64,000 nt of DNA from Mobiluncus sp963511525 (GTDB lineage Bacteria > Actinomycetota > Actinomycetes > Actinomycetales > Actinomycetaceae). Below are positions 26,540 through 34,596 of the stretch, piece by piece. The translations under genes and the position numbers were made by a program. The DNA lies in assembly GCF_963511525.1 (NCBI RefSeq), contig NZ_CAUPIY010000003.1:1-64000 (forward strand), in the 5' to 3' direction. The notes below the pieces were generated by a model, which was not told where the DNA came from, made no database searches, and saw only the letters and a program-made list of their open reading frames with translations. Positions within the stretch are counted from its first letter, which is position 1. Each line of letters begins with the position of its first letter.

Positions 26540-27823
26540 ATGATGAAAACTTACGAACACACCAAGAGCCACGAATGGTACGAGCGCGCAGTTGAGGTTA
26601 TCCCCGGCGGCGTCTATGGGCACTTGGGGCCGGCAGAAGGCTGCTTCATGCCGATCAGCGCCTACCCCCTGTTTGCCTCGAAAGCGCAGGGCGCCTACTT
26701 CTGGGACGTGGACGGCAACAAGTACGTCGATATGATGTGCGCCTACGGTCCCATGATTCTGGGCTACAACGACCCCGATGTGGATAAAGCCGTGGCTGAG
26801 CAGGCAAAAATCCTGAACTGCGCGGTGCAGCCCGGCACTATCATGGTCGATTTGGCCGAGTTGATGGTGGATACGGTCGAAATGGCCGACTGGGCTTTCT
26901 TTGCCAAGAACGGCGGGGATGCTACGAACTACGCTCTGATGGTGGCGCGTGCCGCTACCGGACGGGACAAGTTCATCGCTATCAACGGCGGCTATCACGG
27001 CGTGATTGGGTGGACCCAAGGTTGGGGCGCCCCCGGCGTGGGCAAGAAAGAAGTCGAGGACAAGCTGCTGGTGGATTGGGGCGACACCGCCGCGGTGGAA
27101 CGTCTCGCGGCTGAATACAAGGGCGAGATTGCCGCCTTTATCGCTACCCCGTACCACCACCCGGTCTTTGAGGACAGCGTCTTGCCGCCGGCTGGCTACT
27201 GGAACAAGATTCGTTCCATCTGTGACCGCGAAGGCATCGTCCTCATCGTTGACGATGTGCGCTGCGGTTGGCGTTTGGATATCAAGGGTTCCGACTACCA
27301 CTACGGTTTTAAGGCCGACTTGGAGTGCTTCTGCAAGGCTATCGCCAACGGACACAACATCTCGGCGGTGACGGGCATCGAGTCCCTCAAGGACGCTGCC
27401 GCCTCCGTGATGTGCACCGGTTCGTACTGGATGAGCGCCCCGCCGATGGCGGCCGCGATTGCCTGCATCACCAAGATGCGTGAAATCGACGCGGCAAAGA
27501 TTTGCCACGACAACGGCGTGAAGGTCATTGAGCGCCTGACTGAAGTGGCCAAGCACCACGGCTTTGACTACCACTTCAGTGGCGAACCGGCTCTGCTGTT
27601 CCACCAGATTAAAGGGCTTGACGGCAAGGCAGACCCGAACCTGCTGCTGCATCAGGCTTTCGTGGGTGAATGTGTGAAGCGTGGCGTGTTCATGACGAAC
27701 CACCACAACCACTTCATGAACACGGCCTTGACCGACAAGGACATCGACTTCATCGCTGACGTGGCGGACGAAGCGATGGGCGTCGTTAAGAACAAGTCAC
27801 GTGAGATTCTGGCTCAGGCCTAA
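26540..27823 (+). CDS. Class III PLP aminotransferase, glutamate-1-semialdehyde mutase-like
   Basis: A 427-residue PLP enzyme. It shows the class III pattern: VIPGGVYGHLG and YFWDVDGNKYVDMMCAYGPMI near the start, NGGDATNYALMVARAATGR, the cofactor aspartate in VLIVDDVRCGWR, and the likely PLP lysine in FCKAIANGHNISAV. It resembles GSA aminomutase, but the operon lacks haem genes, so a different substrate (perhaps an amino sugar or amino ketone) is likely. It is second in the operon, 29 bp after the SCP2-like gene and 14 bp before the transketolase genes. Confidence 0.85.
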   Translation: MMKTYEHTKSHEWYERAVEVIPGGVYGHLGPAEGCFMPISAYPLFASKAQGAYFWDVDGNKYVDMMCAYGPMILGYNDPDVDKAVAEQAKILNCAVQPGTIMVDLAELMVDTVEMADWAFFAKNGGDATNYALMVARAATGRDKFIAINGGYHGVIGWTQGWGAPGVGKKEVEDKLLVDWGDTAAVERLAAEYKGEIAAFIATPYHHPVFEDSVLPPAGYWNKIRSICDREGIVLIVDDVRCGWRLDIKGSDYHYGFKADLECFCKAIANGHNISAVTGIESLKDAAASVMCTGSYWMSAPPMAAAIACITKMREIDAAKICHDNGVKVIERLTEVAKHHGFDYHFSGEPALLFHQIKGLDGKADPNLLLHQAFVGECVKRGVFMTNHHNHFMNTALTDKDIDFIADVADEAMGVVKNKSREILAQA

Positions 27824-27837
27824 GCAAAGGAGGAAAG

Positions 27838-28701
27838 ATGGCTTTATCGGCTAAAGAACACAAGGAACTCGAAGAAATCGCCAATCGGCTGCGTCTGCTC
27901 ACTCTCGACACGGTGATTTGGGCAGGTGGCGGTCACATCGGTGGTGCTATGAGCTCCATGGACGTACTCACCGTTCTGTATCATCACGAGATGAACTTCA
28001 GCGCCGACAAGATGGACGACCCGGATCGCGACCGTTTCGTGCTCTCCAAGGGTCACATCGGCGTGGGCATGGGGCCGGTCCTCGCAGACTTGGGGTGCTT
28101 CCCCAAGGACTGGTTGCCGACCTACTCGCATATCCTTTCGCACCTGGGTATTCACCTGGACGCGGGCAAGGTTCCCGGTCTGGAAGCTTCCACGGGTTCG
28201 CTGGGACACGGCCTGTCCCTCGCGGTGGGTATGGCTCTCGGAGCACGTCAGCTCGGCAAGGAATGGCGCACCTACTGCCTGATGGGCGACGGTGAATGCA
28301 ACGAAGGCTCCATCTGGGAAGCCGCCATGAGTGCCGGCCAGTTCAAGGTAGACAACCTGGTAGGCATCGTGGATGTCAACCACGCCATGATTGACGGCAT
28401 GACCGCCGACGTCATGGGGCTGGAACCGTTTGCTGACAAGTGGCGTGCATTCAACTGGGAAGTCATTGAGGTCAAAGGTAACTCGATACCCGATTTGGTA
28501 GACGCTTTTGATCGGGCGCGCACCATCAAGGGTAAGCCCACCATGTTGCTGATGGACACGGTGAAGGGCGAAGGTATCGACTTCATGGAAGGCGACTACA
28601 CCTGGCACTACGGCGCTGTTGACGACGAAAAGCATGCCAAGGCAGTCGAATCTCTCAAGCGACACCTGCAGAAACGACTCGAGCTAGTGAAGGGAGCCTA
28701 A
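27838..28701 (+). CDS. Transketolase, N-terminal (TPP-binding) subunit
   Basis: A 287-residue half transketolase holding the thiamine diphosphate/metal site: GGHIGGAMSSMDVLTVLY, DRFVLSKGHIGVGMGP, then GDGECNEGSIWEAAMSAG and the metal-binding DVNHAMIDG. It transfers two-carbon ketol units once combined with the partner encoded 2 bp downstream. An AGGAGG site precedes the ATG. Split transketolases often serve special pathways (such as sulfo-sugar or aminoshikimate routes) rather than the pentose phosphate pathway. Placement behind an aminotransferase supports a specialised role. Confidence 0.93.
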   Translation: MALSAKEHKELEEIANRLRLLTLDTVIWAGGGHIGGAMSSMDVLTVLYHHEMNFSADKMDDPDRDRFVLSKGHIGVGMGPVLADLGCFPKDWLPTYSHILSHLGIHLDAGKVPGLEASTGSLGHGLSLAVGMALGARQLGKEWRTYCLMGDGECNEGSIWEAAMSAGQFKVDNLVGIVDVNHAMIDGMTADVMGLEPFADKWRAFNWEVIEVKGNSIPDLVDAFDRARTIKGKPTMLLMDTVKGEGIDFMEGDYTWHYGAVDDEKHAKAVESLKRHLQKRLELVKGA

Positions 28702-28703
28702 AC

Positions 28704-29714
28704 ATGGCTGGAGGATTAACTTACACTTCGATTGACGCGGTTAATCTGACCACCGCGGAAGTTTACGGTCAGACTCTGGTGCAACTGGGCAAGCAGGATC
28801 CCACTATCGTGGGGCTTTCGGCTGACTTGGCGAAATCCACCAAGATTTCCGTGTTTGCCAACGAGTTCCCCGAGCGGTTCTATAACGTGGGTATCGCGGA
28901 ACAGAACATGTTTGGCATCTCTGCCGGGCTGGCAAAAGCGGGGCTGATGCCGTTCGTCTCCACGTTCGGGGCGTTCGCGGCTCTGCGTGCTTGCGAACAA
29001 ATCCGCACCGACATCTGCTACCAGAACCTCAACGTGAAGATTATCGGCACCCACTCAGGGTTGTCCTTCGGGGCTGCCGGTACAACTCACCACGTCACCG
29101 AGGACATCGCTATTCTGCGTAGTTTCGCTAACCTGGTAGTCATGTGTCCGGCTGACGGTCTGGAGGCCGCGTACTGCGTACAGGCTGCTTATGACCACAA
29201 GGGTCCGGTCTATATCCGTCTGAACCGCGGGTTCGACCAGATTGTCTACCGTGACGAGATTCCGACCTTCGAATTCGGCAAGGCCAACACCCTGCGCGAA
29301 GGCACAGACCTCACGTTCATCGCGACCGGCTCCGGCGTGTGGCGCGCCCTGCAGGCTGCTGACATCCTCGCCAAAGAGGACGGTCTGAGCGTGCGTGTGC
29401 TGGACATCCACACCTTGAAGCCGATTGATGAGGAGGCCATCGCCAAGGCGATTACCGAAACTCGGCGTATCATCACCGTTGAGGACCACAACATCATCAA
29501 CGGCCTGGGGACCGCAGTGGCCGATGTCGGCGCTACCACCCGCAAGGGCTTCGTATTGAAGAAGCTCGGCATCCCCGACGAATTCTCGGTTATCGGCCAG
29601 CCCGAGGACCTGTACTCCCACTACGGCTGGGACGAAAACGGCTGTGTGGCCGCCGCTCGTGAAGTCATGCACATGGACTTCGAGGAGGACGACGACTGGG
29701 AAGACGAGTTCTAA
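28704..29714 (+). CDS. Transketolase, C-terminal subunit
   Basis: A 336-residue partner of the preceding subunit. It contains the pyrimidine-binding domain with the cofactor-activating glutamate in YNVGIAEQNMFGISAGLAK, the GTHSGLSFGAAGTTHHVTED loop, and the C-terminal transketolase domain (ITVEDHNIINGLGTAVADV). The start lies 2 bp after the previous stop, so translation is coupled. The tail is very acidic (DFEEDDDWEDEF), which is unusual and may mediate contacts. Confidence 0.93.
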   Translation: MAGGLTYTSIDAVNLTTAEVYGQTLVQLGKQDPTIVGLSADLAKSTKISVFANEFPERFYNVGIAEQNMFGISAGLAKAGLMPFVSTFGAFAALRACEQIRTDICYQNLNVKIIGTHSGLSFGAAGTTHHVTEDIAILRSFANLVVMCPADGLEAAYCVQAAYDHKGPVYIRLNRGFDQIVYRDEIPTFEFGKANTLREGTDLTFIATGSGVWRALQAADILAKEDGLSVRVLDIHTLKPIDEEAIAKAITETRRIITVEDHNIINGLGTAVADVGATTRKGFVLKKLGIPDEFSVIGQPEDLYSHYGWDENGCVAAAREVMHMDFEEDDDWEDEF

Positions 29715-29725
29715 GGTAGCGCGCA

Positions 29726-30655
29726 ATGACTAAAGAAACGAAACAAAGCTCCGCCCCGCCTAAGGCAACTAAGCCCGATAAGGCGTGCGGGGAATCTTGT
29801 GAAAAGAAATCGAAAGCCAAGCCGTTCCCGATGGGCCCCAATCCCAATATCGACGACGAAGTTCGCTACGCCAACGTGGTGTTCCTCAACGCGGTTATTC
29901 CGCTGTTGAAGCCGATTATCGCCGAAAAGCCGGAGTTGGCGGCCGCCTTCAAGGGCAAGGATGGCGTGGTTCAGATTTCTTGTCTGACCCCGGCGGGCAC
30001 GTCAATAGACGGGCGCCCGAAGCGCTACGCCACACACCTGATTATTCACGGTGCGAACATTACGCCGAAGCTGGGCGCTCACCCGCTGCCGAACGTGGAA
30101 ATCGAGTTCCCCTCCCCCGAGAAGTTCAACGACTTCTTTAAGGGCAAGGTGAACCTGCCGAAGATTCGCGGAGGGCTGGGCAATCCCGGGCTTTTGGTTG
30201 CAACCGTGAAGTCTCTGCTGGCCATGTCCAGCTTGCTGGGCGCGACGGAGGCACCAAAGACCGAGGACGACCGGAAACTGCTGACGAAGTGCATGTTCTA
30301 CCTGCTCACCACCGGAATGAGCCAGCTGAATAAGGCCGGGCATCCCGCCGTGCACGCGTGGACGGATCCCTCGCCGGACCGCGTCTATGCGTACACTGTG
30401 GACGGGCATCCCGAACTGGGTGCGTATATTCGCATCAAAGCCGGGAAGTCAAAGGCATTCCGTGGGGAATACACGCGTAGTGCCGCGTTCTTTACGATGC
30501 GTTTCGACTCGGTGACCTCCGCTTTGGGAACCTTGCTGCAGACAGATGACCTTCTGGATGCGCAGGCTTCGGGACGTATGTCAATGGAAGGTTCGCCCGA
30601 ATACGGTGCCGAACTCGGTGCACTAATGATGGCGGTGGGTGACTATGCGAAATAA
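29726..30655 (+). CDS. Second SCP2-like protein of the operon
   Basis: A 309-residue protein. A Lys-rich N-terminus with two cysteines (CGESCEKKSKAK) precedes a core with VVQISCLTPAGTSIDGRPKR and EIEFPSPEKFNDFFKGKVNLP. The latter resembles the turn after the beta-sheet in SCP2 domains. The C-terminal half contains AYIRIKAGKSKAFRGEYTRS. No catalytic motif is recognised. It starts 11 bp after the transketolase stop. It may be a paralogue-like partner of the first gene; the function is unknown. Confidence 0.55.
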   Translation: MTKETKQSSAPPKATKPDKACGESCEKKSKAKPFPMGPNPNIDDEVRYANVVFLNAVIPLLKPIIAEKPELAAAFKGKDGVVQISCLTPAGTSIDGRPKRYATHLIIHGANITPKLGAHPLPNVEIEFPSPEKFNDFFKGKVNLPKIRGGLGNPGLLVATVKSLLAMSSLLGATEAPKTEDDRKLLTKCMFYLLTTGMSQLNKAGHPAVHAWTDPSPDRVYAYTVDGHPELGAYIRIKAGKSKAFRGEYTRSAAFFTMRFDSVTSALGTLLQTDDLLDAQASGRMSMEGSPEYGAELGALMMAVGDYAK

Positions 30656-31376
30656 AGCAACGAAAACAGTCAGTCGCAAGAGGCGATTCATGAAGGCAAC
30701 CTGCCGGAAGGCAACCAAGCTCGGCGTGCTGGTGGCTCTGGGCTACGGCGCCAAGTTGGCTGTCGATAACGCGCTGGAGCTGAAAGAACTGGGCAAGGAA
30801 GAGTTCCTGGAACGCAAGCAGCGGGAATGCCGCAACAAGATGTCTAGCGCCGGTATCAACTGGGGTCTGGGCCATGTGGGCGTGACCGTGGCGAACTTCG
30901 AGCGTGCCGTCCAGTGGTATGACCGGGTGTTCGGGCTGAAGCTGATGAACTACCTGGAAATCACCGGCGAGGATTTGAAGCCTGTCGGGCGGTTGTACCA
31001 CGTGGAGGGCATCAAGCGGGTTCGTCTGGGATTCATGTGTTCCCGTTCCGGTAACATCCTGGAAGTGTTCGAGTTCGATCCGCCCGTAGTGACGGAGGAA
31101 CGCGAGACCTGGAACCGGCCCGGATACTCCCACATCGCTTTCCACGTGTCCAACGTGCATGGCTGGGTAAACCGCCTGCGCCGCGAAGGCGTGGAGTTCA
31201 TGAATGAGCCGATTTCTGCGGGAGGCGCCGACTGGGCTTTCTTCCGCGACCCGGATGGGAACCTCGTCGAGCTCATCGACCTCCACGCGGCTCGTCTCGG
31301 TTTGGGCCGCCTGGGCGCGCTCATCGGTACCGTGATGAAGTACACCACGATGAAGAGGTTCTACCGCAAGGTTTGA
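30639..31376 (+). CDS. VOC-fold (glyoxalase/dioxygenase-like) metalloprotein
   Basis: A 245-residue protein. A basic N-terminal segment of about 60 residues (rich in Lys and Arg, with a short hydrophobic stretch LGVLVALGYGAKLAV) precedes a vicinal-oxygen-chelate domain. Metal-ligand positions look present: histidine in GLGHVGVTVANFERAVQWYD, GNILEVFEFD, YSHIAFHVSN and GNLVELIDLH. The reaction is unknown (lyase, isomerase, epimerase or dioxygenase). It overlaps the previous gene by 17 bp from a GTG; an ATG six bases further is an alternative start. It is last in the operon, before a strong terminator. Confidence 0.85.
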   Translation: MTMRNKATKTVSRKRRFMKATCRKATKLGVLVALGYGAKLAVDNALELKELGKEEFLERKQRECRNKMSSAGINWGLGHVGVTVANFERAVQWYDRVFGLKLMNYLEITGEDLKPVGRLYHVEGIKRVRLGFMCSRSGNILEVFEFDPPVVTEERETWNRPGYSHIAFHVSNVHGWVNRLRREGVEFMNEPISAGGADWAFFRDPDGNLVELIDLHAARLGLGRLGALIGTVMKYTTMKRFYRKV

Positions 31377-31446
31377 ACGCCATTTGAAGGCAAACTGAGC
31401 GAAGTCGATTTCGGTCTGATTTAGCCCAGTTTTGAAAGCAAAATTA

Positions 31447-31483
31447 TTTCGGGGCAGAGCCGGCGCTCTGCCCCGAAATTTTT
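31447..31483 (+). terminator. Terminator of the six-gene operon
   Basis: TTTCGGGGCAGAGC and GCTCTGCCCCGAAA form a perfect 14-bp stem with the tetraloop CGGC, followed by TTTTT. It closes the operon that starts at 25740. Confidence 0.92.
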
Positions 31484-31555
31484 GTCTCATTTCAGCTTTG
31501 TACCATTTATTAATCCTAGAATTAATTGCATAATTGATGTGTTGAGGGAGAGAAA

Positions 31556-31798
31556 ATGAACATTGATACCGCCACTTTGGTGCCGATTTCAGAAGCGAAT
31601 CAAAACTTTTCCAAGGTCGCCAGACTGGTTGACCAACACGGAAGCGCCGTCATTATGAAGAATAACGAGCCGCGTTACGTCATCATTGAGTTCAACCAAC
31701 TGGACATGCCTCAAGAAGCTACCGACTCCGAGGTCTTGGCCGCTTCGAAGCAAATCATGGAACGCAATCGCCGCGTGTACGAAGAGCTAGCCAAATGA
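31556..31798 (+). CDS. Phd/YefM-family antitoxin
   Basis: An 80-residue antitoxin. The N-terminal fold VPISEANQNFSKVARLVDQH, then VIMKNNEPRYVIIEF, is the typical Phd/YefM DNA-binding region. The C-terminal helix (QIMERNRRVYEELAK) would bind the toxin. A GAGGGAG site precedes the ATG. The ATGA overlap with the next gene is typical of toxin-antitoxin operons, which the antitoxin usually autoregulates. Confidence 0.9.
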   Translation: MNIDTATLVPISEANQNFSKVARLVDQHGSAVIMKNNEPRYVIIEFNQLDMPQEATDSEVLAASKQIMERNRRVYEELAK

Positions 31799-32172
31799 AG
31801 ATCCTTTCAAAAGCTCAAATCCTGGCTCTGCATGAACACCTTGTTTCTGAGAGCGGCGGGACTCCGGGCCTACGGGACGAAGGGCTTTTGGATTCTGCTT
31901 TGACTACTCCTTTTCAAACATTTGCAGGGGCGGAACTCTATCCAACTGTTGTCGAAAAAGCGGCTCGCCTGGGCTACGGACTGATTGCAAACCACGCTTT
32001 CCAAGACGGCAACAAGCGCATCGGCACCCATGTCATGCTAGTTTTCCTGGCTCTAAACGGAATTGGGCTGAGATACAACGATGATGACTTGATTGCTATC
32101 ATTCTCGACATAGCGGCGGGTAGCGCCGACTACCCCGCCCTGCTGGAGTGGGTGCAGGCTCACCTCGAATAG
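31795..32172 (+). CDS. Doc-family toxin (Fic fold)
   Basis: A 125-residue Doc toxin. The Fic motif HAFQDGNKRIGTH (His67 to Arg75 for the core) is complete, with the aspartate that Doc kinases carry. In phage P1, Doc phosphorylates EF-Tu and arrests translation until Phd neutralises it; the same is inferred here. The length matches Doc. It is encoded directly after its Phd partner and 388 bp before the CRISPR array, so it belongs to a local defence block. Confidence 0.92.
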   Translation: MKILSKAQILALHEHLVSESGGTPGLRDEGLLDSALTTPFQTFAGAELYPTVVEKAARLGYGLIANHAFQDGNKRIGTHVMLVFLALNGIGLRYNDDDLIAIILDIAAGSADYPALLEWVQAHLE

Positions 32173-32559
32173 TCACACTTCGCCGGTGATGGCGCGCAGC
32201 GCGCTATCAACCTAATTTTCGCTGCGATACAAGAATACATTTCCTGCGTTTCGCTAGTTTTAGCACTGCGTTTTGAAAGAAGCGCCTGGTGAAACCGGTA
32301 CAAAGACAGTGTAATAATCCAAACTCACTAAATTGACGACTGGAAATCAAATAAATTGACGACTGGAATCCAAATAAATTGACGATCGGCGCTCATGACC
32401 AGGAAAAACGTGACCGAAAACTGCCGCAACCCATTTAACGAACTTTACAGAACCTAAAAACGATCAAACAGGGTTTGGAGCTTTTCCACGACTCGTTGGC
32501 GCAAGCTGGCGCGGTCTTCGGCAGCAGCCCCAAACAGAGGCACGCTTGGCAACACCGTG
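32173..32559. other. Gap between doc and the CRISPR array: degraded sequence
   Basis: No intact gene is visible. It contains the tandem 23-bp repeats described separately and the trailer (leader-distal) side of the array. A minus-strand frame ending at 32454 (tail EKLQTLFDRF) enters the first CRISPR repeats and is not believable as a complete gene; it might be a relic. The next 61-bp step left of the last repeat shows no degenerate repeat. Confidence 0.45.
32310..32389. repeat. Tandem 23-bp repeats resembling an IS21-type terminus
   Basis: AAATTGACGACTGG starts at 32330 and again at 32353, and a diverged copy (AAATTGACGATCGG) starts at 32376, giving a strict 23-bp period. They are preceded by TGTAATAATCC at 32310. 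IS21-family elements begin with TGT and carry several short repeats inside their ends, so this could be the surviving end of such an element. No transposase gene is attached. Confidence 0.45.
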
Positions 32560-34112
32560 GGCTCATCCCCGCAGGTGCGGGGACCACTCATGGCCGGGGT
32601 TATGGCCCTATGCAGCTTACGGCTCATCCCCGCAGGTGCGGGGACCACTATTTGAAGTCTGTGGAGGATTCGCCGGGCTGTGGCTCATCCCCGCAGGTGC
32701 GGGGACCACTGCACATGGTCGGCAGTGAAGCTCATCGGATCAGGCTCATCCCCGCAGGTGCGGGGACCACGTTCGGCGTTGTCCAGTGACCGGGTGGTCT
32801 TGTGGCTCATCCCCGCAGGTGCGGGGACCACCGTTCCATGCGCCGATTAAGGTATCTCGGAAGGGGCTCATCCCCGCAGGTGCGGGGACCACCGGGAAAC
32901 CCAAAAGAACGCATCCGACGCTGCGGGCTCATCCCCGCAGGTGCGGGGACCACGCAGGTCAGCCAATCGGCGGGGCTCTCAACACGGACTCATCCCCGCA
33001 GGTGCGGGGACCACTCCGCGGCCGCCATTGCCCGAACTGTGCCCTCGGGCTCATCCCCGCAGGTGCGGGGACCACAAACCCGCCAAACAACCCCAGAGAA
33101 AGGAAATCGGCTCATCCCCGCAGGTGCGGGGACCACTTACCGAGGTCAACTCAGACTTTAAGTTTGTGGGGCTCATCCCCGCAGGTGCGGGGACCACATT
33201 CAGCGTGACAAGGGGTGGATTGACCAGCAGGGCTCATCCCCGCAGGTGCGGGGACCACCCAGTTCCACAAACTCCGGGTCTTCGGGTTTCGGGCTCATCC
33301 CCGCAGGTGCGGGGACCACGGTCCCCTACGATACCGAAACCGAGCTGTTCCCGGCTCATCCCCGCAGGTGCGGGGACCACGATGTCCTGCCTATCCGCAG
33401 TATGGCCTTGATGGGCTCATCCCCGCAGGTGCGGGGACCACACTGCCCGCGCCCTCATCATCTGGTCAGGGTACGGCTCATCCCCGCAGGTGCGGGGACC
33501 ACTTGTTCCAGGCCGCGAACTCGTCAAACCAGGCCGGCTCATCCCCGCAGGTGCGGGGACCACACGACGGTAAGGGTGCGGCTTCGGGTGTGAAGGGGCT
33601 CATCCCCGCAGGTGCGGGGACCACTTTTTCGATACATCCGAATGGTCTGCGTCTCACGGCTCATCCCCGCAGGTGCGGGGACCACCTGCTATGACCCCGA
33701 GAGAGGCGTGGATTGCAGGGCTCATCCCCGCAGGTGCGGGGACCACCGTGCCTTTGAGGGTGCCTAGGATTTCGCCTTGGGCTCATCCCCGCAGGTGCGG
33801 GGACCACGGCACGCTGATGGCATCCTACCTGTGGCCACCGGGCTCATCCCCGCAGGTGCGGGGACCACACGCCGCGAAATGCGTCGGTGTCGGCCAGGTG
33901 GGGCTCATCCCCGCAGGTGCGGGGACCACTTTGTGCCGCACAATCAGCCCGTCCGCGTACTGGGCTCATCCCCGCAGGTGCGGGGACCACGGGCATCGCA
34001 AACAGCCAGTCTAAACATTTAGGGGCTCATCCCCGCAGGTGCGGGGACCACGCGCTCATGGCTAACCCTGACGCAGCCGACCTGGGCTCATCCCCGCAGG
34101 TGCGGGGACCAC
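32560..34112 (-). CRISPR. Type I-E CRISPR array, 26 repeats and 25 spacers
   Basis: A 28-bp repeat occurs 26 times from 32560 to 34085 at an exact 61-bp period. On the plus strand it starts GGCTCATCCCCGCAG and ends GTGCGGGGACCAC. On the minus strand it is the usual I-E form, starting GTGGTCCCCGC and ending GGGGATGAGCC with an internal hairpin. Spacers are 33 bp; the first base in crRNA sense is C in 16, G in 6, A in 2 and T in 1. The effective unit is therefore probably 29 plus 32, as in E. coli. Only the repeat at 32987 differs (second base A). Transcription runs leftward from the leader beside cas2. Confidence 0.98.
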
Positions 34113-34245
34113 ACTTAGTGAACAGCTGGTTCACTAAGTATTTAACCAGTTTACATACAACTGCTAATTTCTGAACTCGGTTCCGGGCTGTACTTAATAC
34201 AATCCAAATCCGTAGCTGTCGGAGCTTTGCACATCCAAACGGAAG
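34113..34245 (-). promoter_or_regulatory. CRISPR leader with abutting perfect palindrome
   Basis: This 133-bp non-coding sequence lies between the array and the cas2 stop and is the expected I-E leader. Directly next to the first repeat, ACTTAGTGAAC (34113-34123) and GTTCACTAAGT (34129-34139) form a perfect 11-bp inverted repeat with the 5-nt centre AGCTG. AT-rich sequence follows. The palindrome could be an integration or anchoring element, or a hairpin at the 5' side of the first repeat in pre-crRNA. Confidence 0.75.
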
Positions 34246-34596
34246 CTAACCACCTCGGCGCTTTCGCCCCTGGTGTCGGGCAATGGACCATCCAGTTCTG
34301 CGCGTATACTGCTGCGATTCATCGCCCGATGGTCTCATCATTAGGGTTAACCCGTCGAAGTCTGTGGGTACCCAGCTATGACGGTGAGTGCGGAACTCCA
34401 TTCCTTGTTCGTTGTCGGACGAAAAAATCAGCAGGGCGCGTCCGTCTTTGCACAGGGCAACCGTGCGTTCCCAGAGTAGATCACGGACACGCGCACTAGG
34501 GTTTCCAACGAAAACTCCAGGCGCGATTTCGATTAGCCACTTTGTAAGGTCTCCGCGAAGCCCTGCCGGAACTGCGGTCACATCTAAAACCATCAT
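34246..34596 (-). CDS. cas2: CRISPR-associated Cas2 (I-E type)
   Basis: A 116-residue Cas2e, the structural centre of the Cas1-Cas2 integrase. It starts MMVLDVTAVPAGLRGDLTKW and has GVFVGNPSARVRDLLWERT, both characteristic of the CasB/Cas2e branch. The C-terminal tail is basic (ARHQGRKRRGG). It overlaps cas1 by 4 bp, is last in the cas operon, and lies next to the leader. Confidence 0.95.
   Translation of the reverse strand: MMVLDVTAVPAGLRGDLTKWLIEIAPGVFVGNPSARVRDLLWERTVALCKDGRALLIFSSDNEQGMEFRTHRHSWVPTDFDGLTLMMRPSGDESQQYTRRTGWSIARHQGRKRRGG

Noticed and set aside
26540..27823. The aminotransferase as true glutamate-1-semialdehyde aminomutase (hemL).
   Set aside because: No haem biosynthesis genes nearby, and the operon contains transketolase and VOC genes; only the fold-level similarity is supported.
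32454..32648. A minus-strand frame ending EKLQTLFDRF beside the array.
   Set aside because: It begins inside CRISPR repeats. The tail might be a transposase relic, but there is too little to call.
32475..34174. Several overlapping plus-strand reading frames encoding repeated SSPQVRGP and LIPAGAGTT peptides.
   Set aside because: They are translations of the CRISPR repeats; the 61-bp period cycles through all three frames. They are not proteins.
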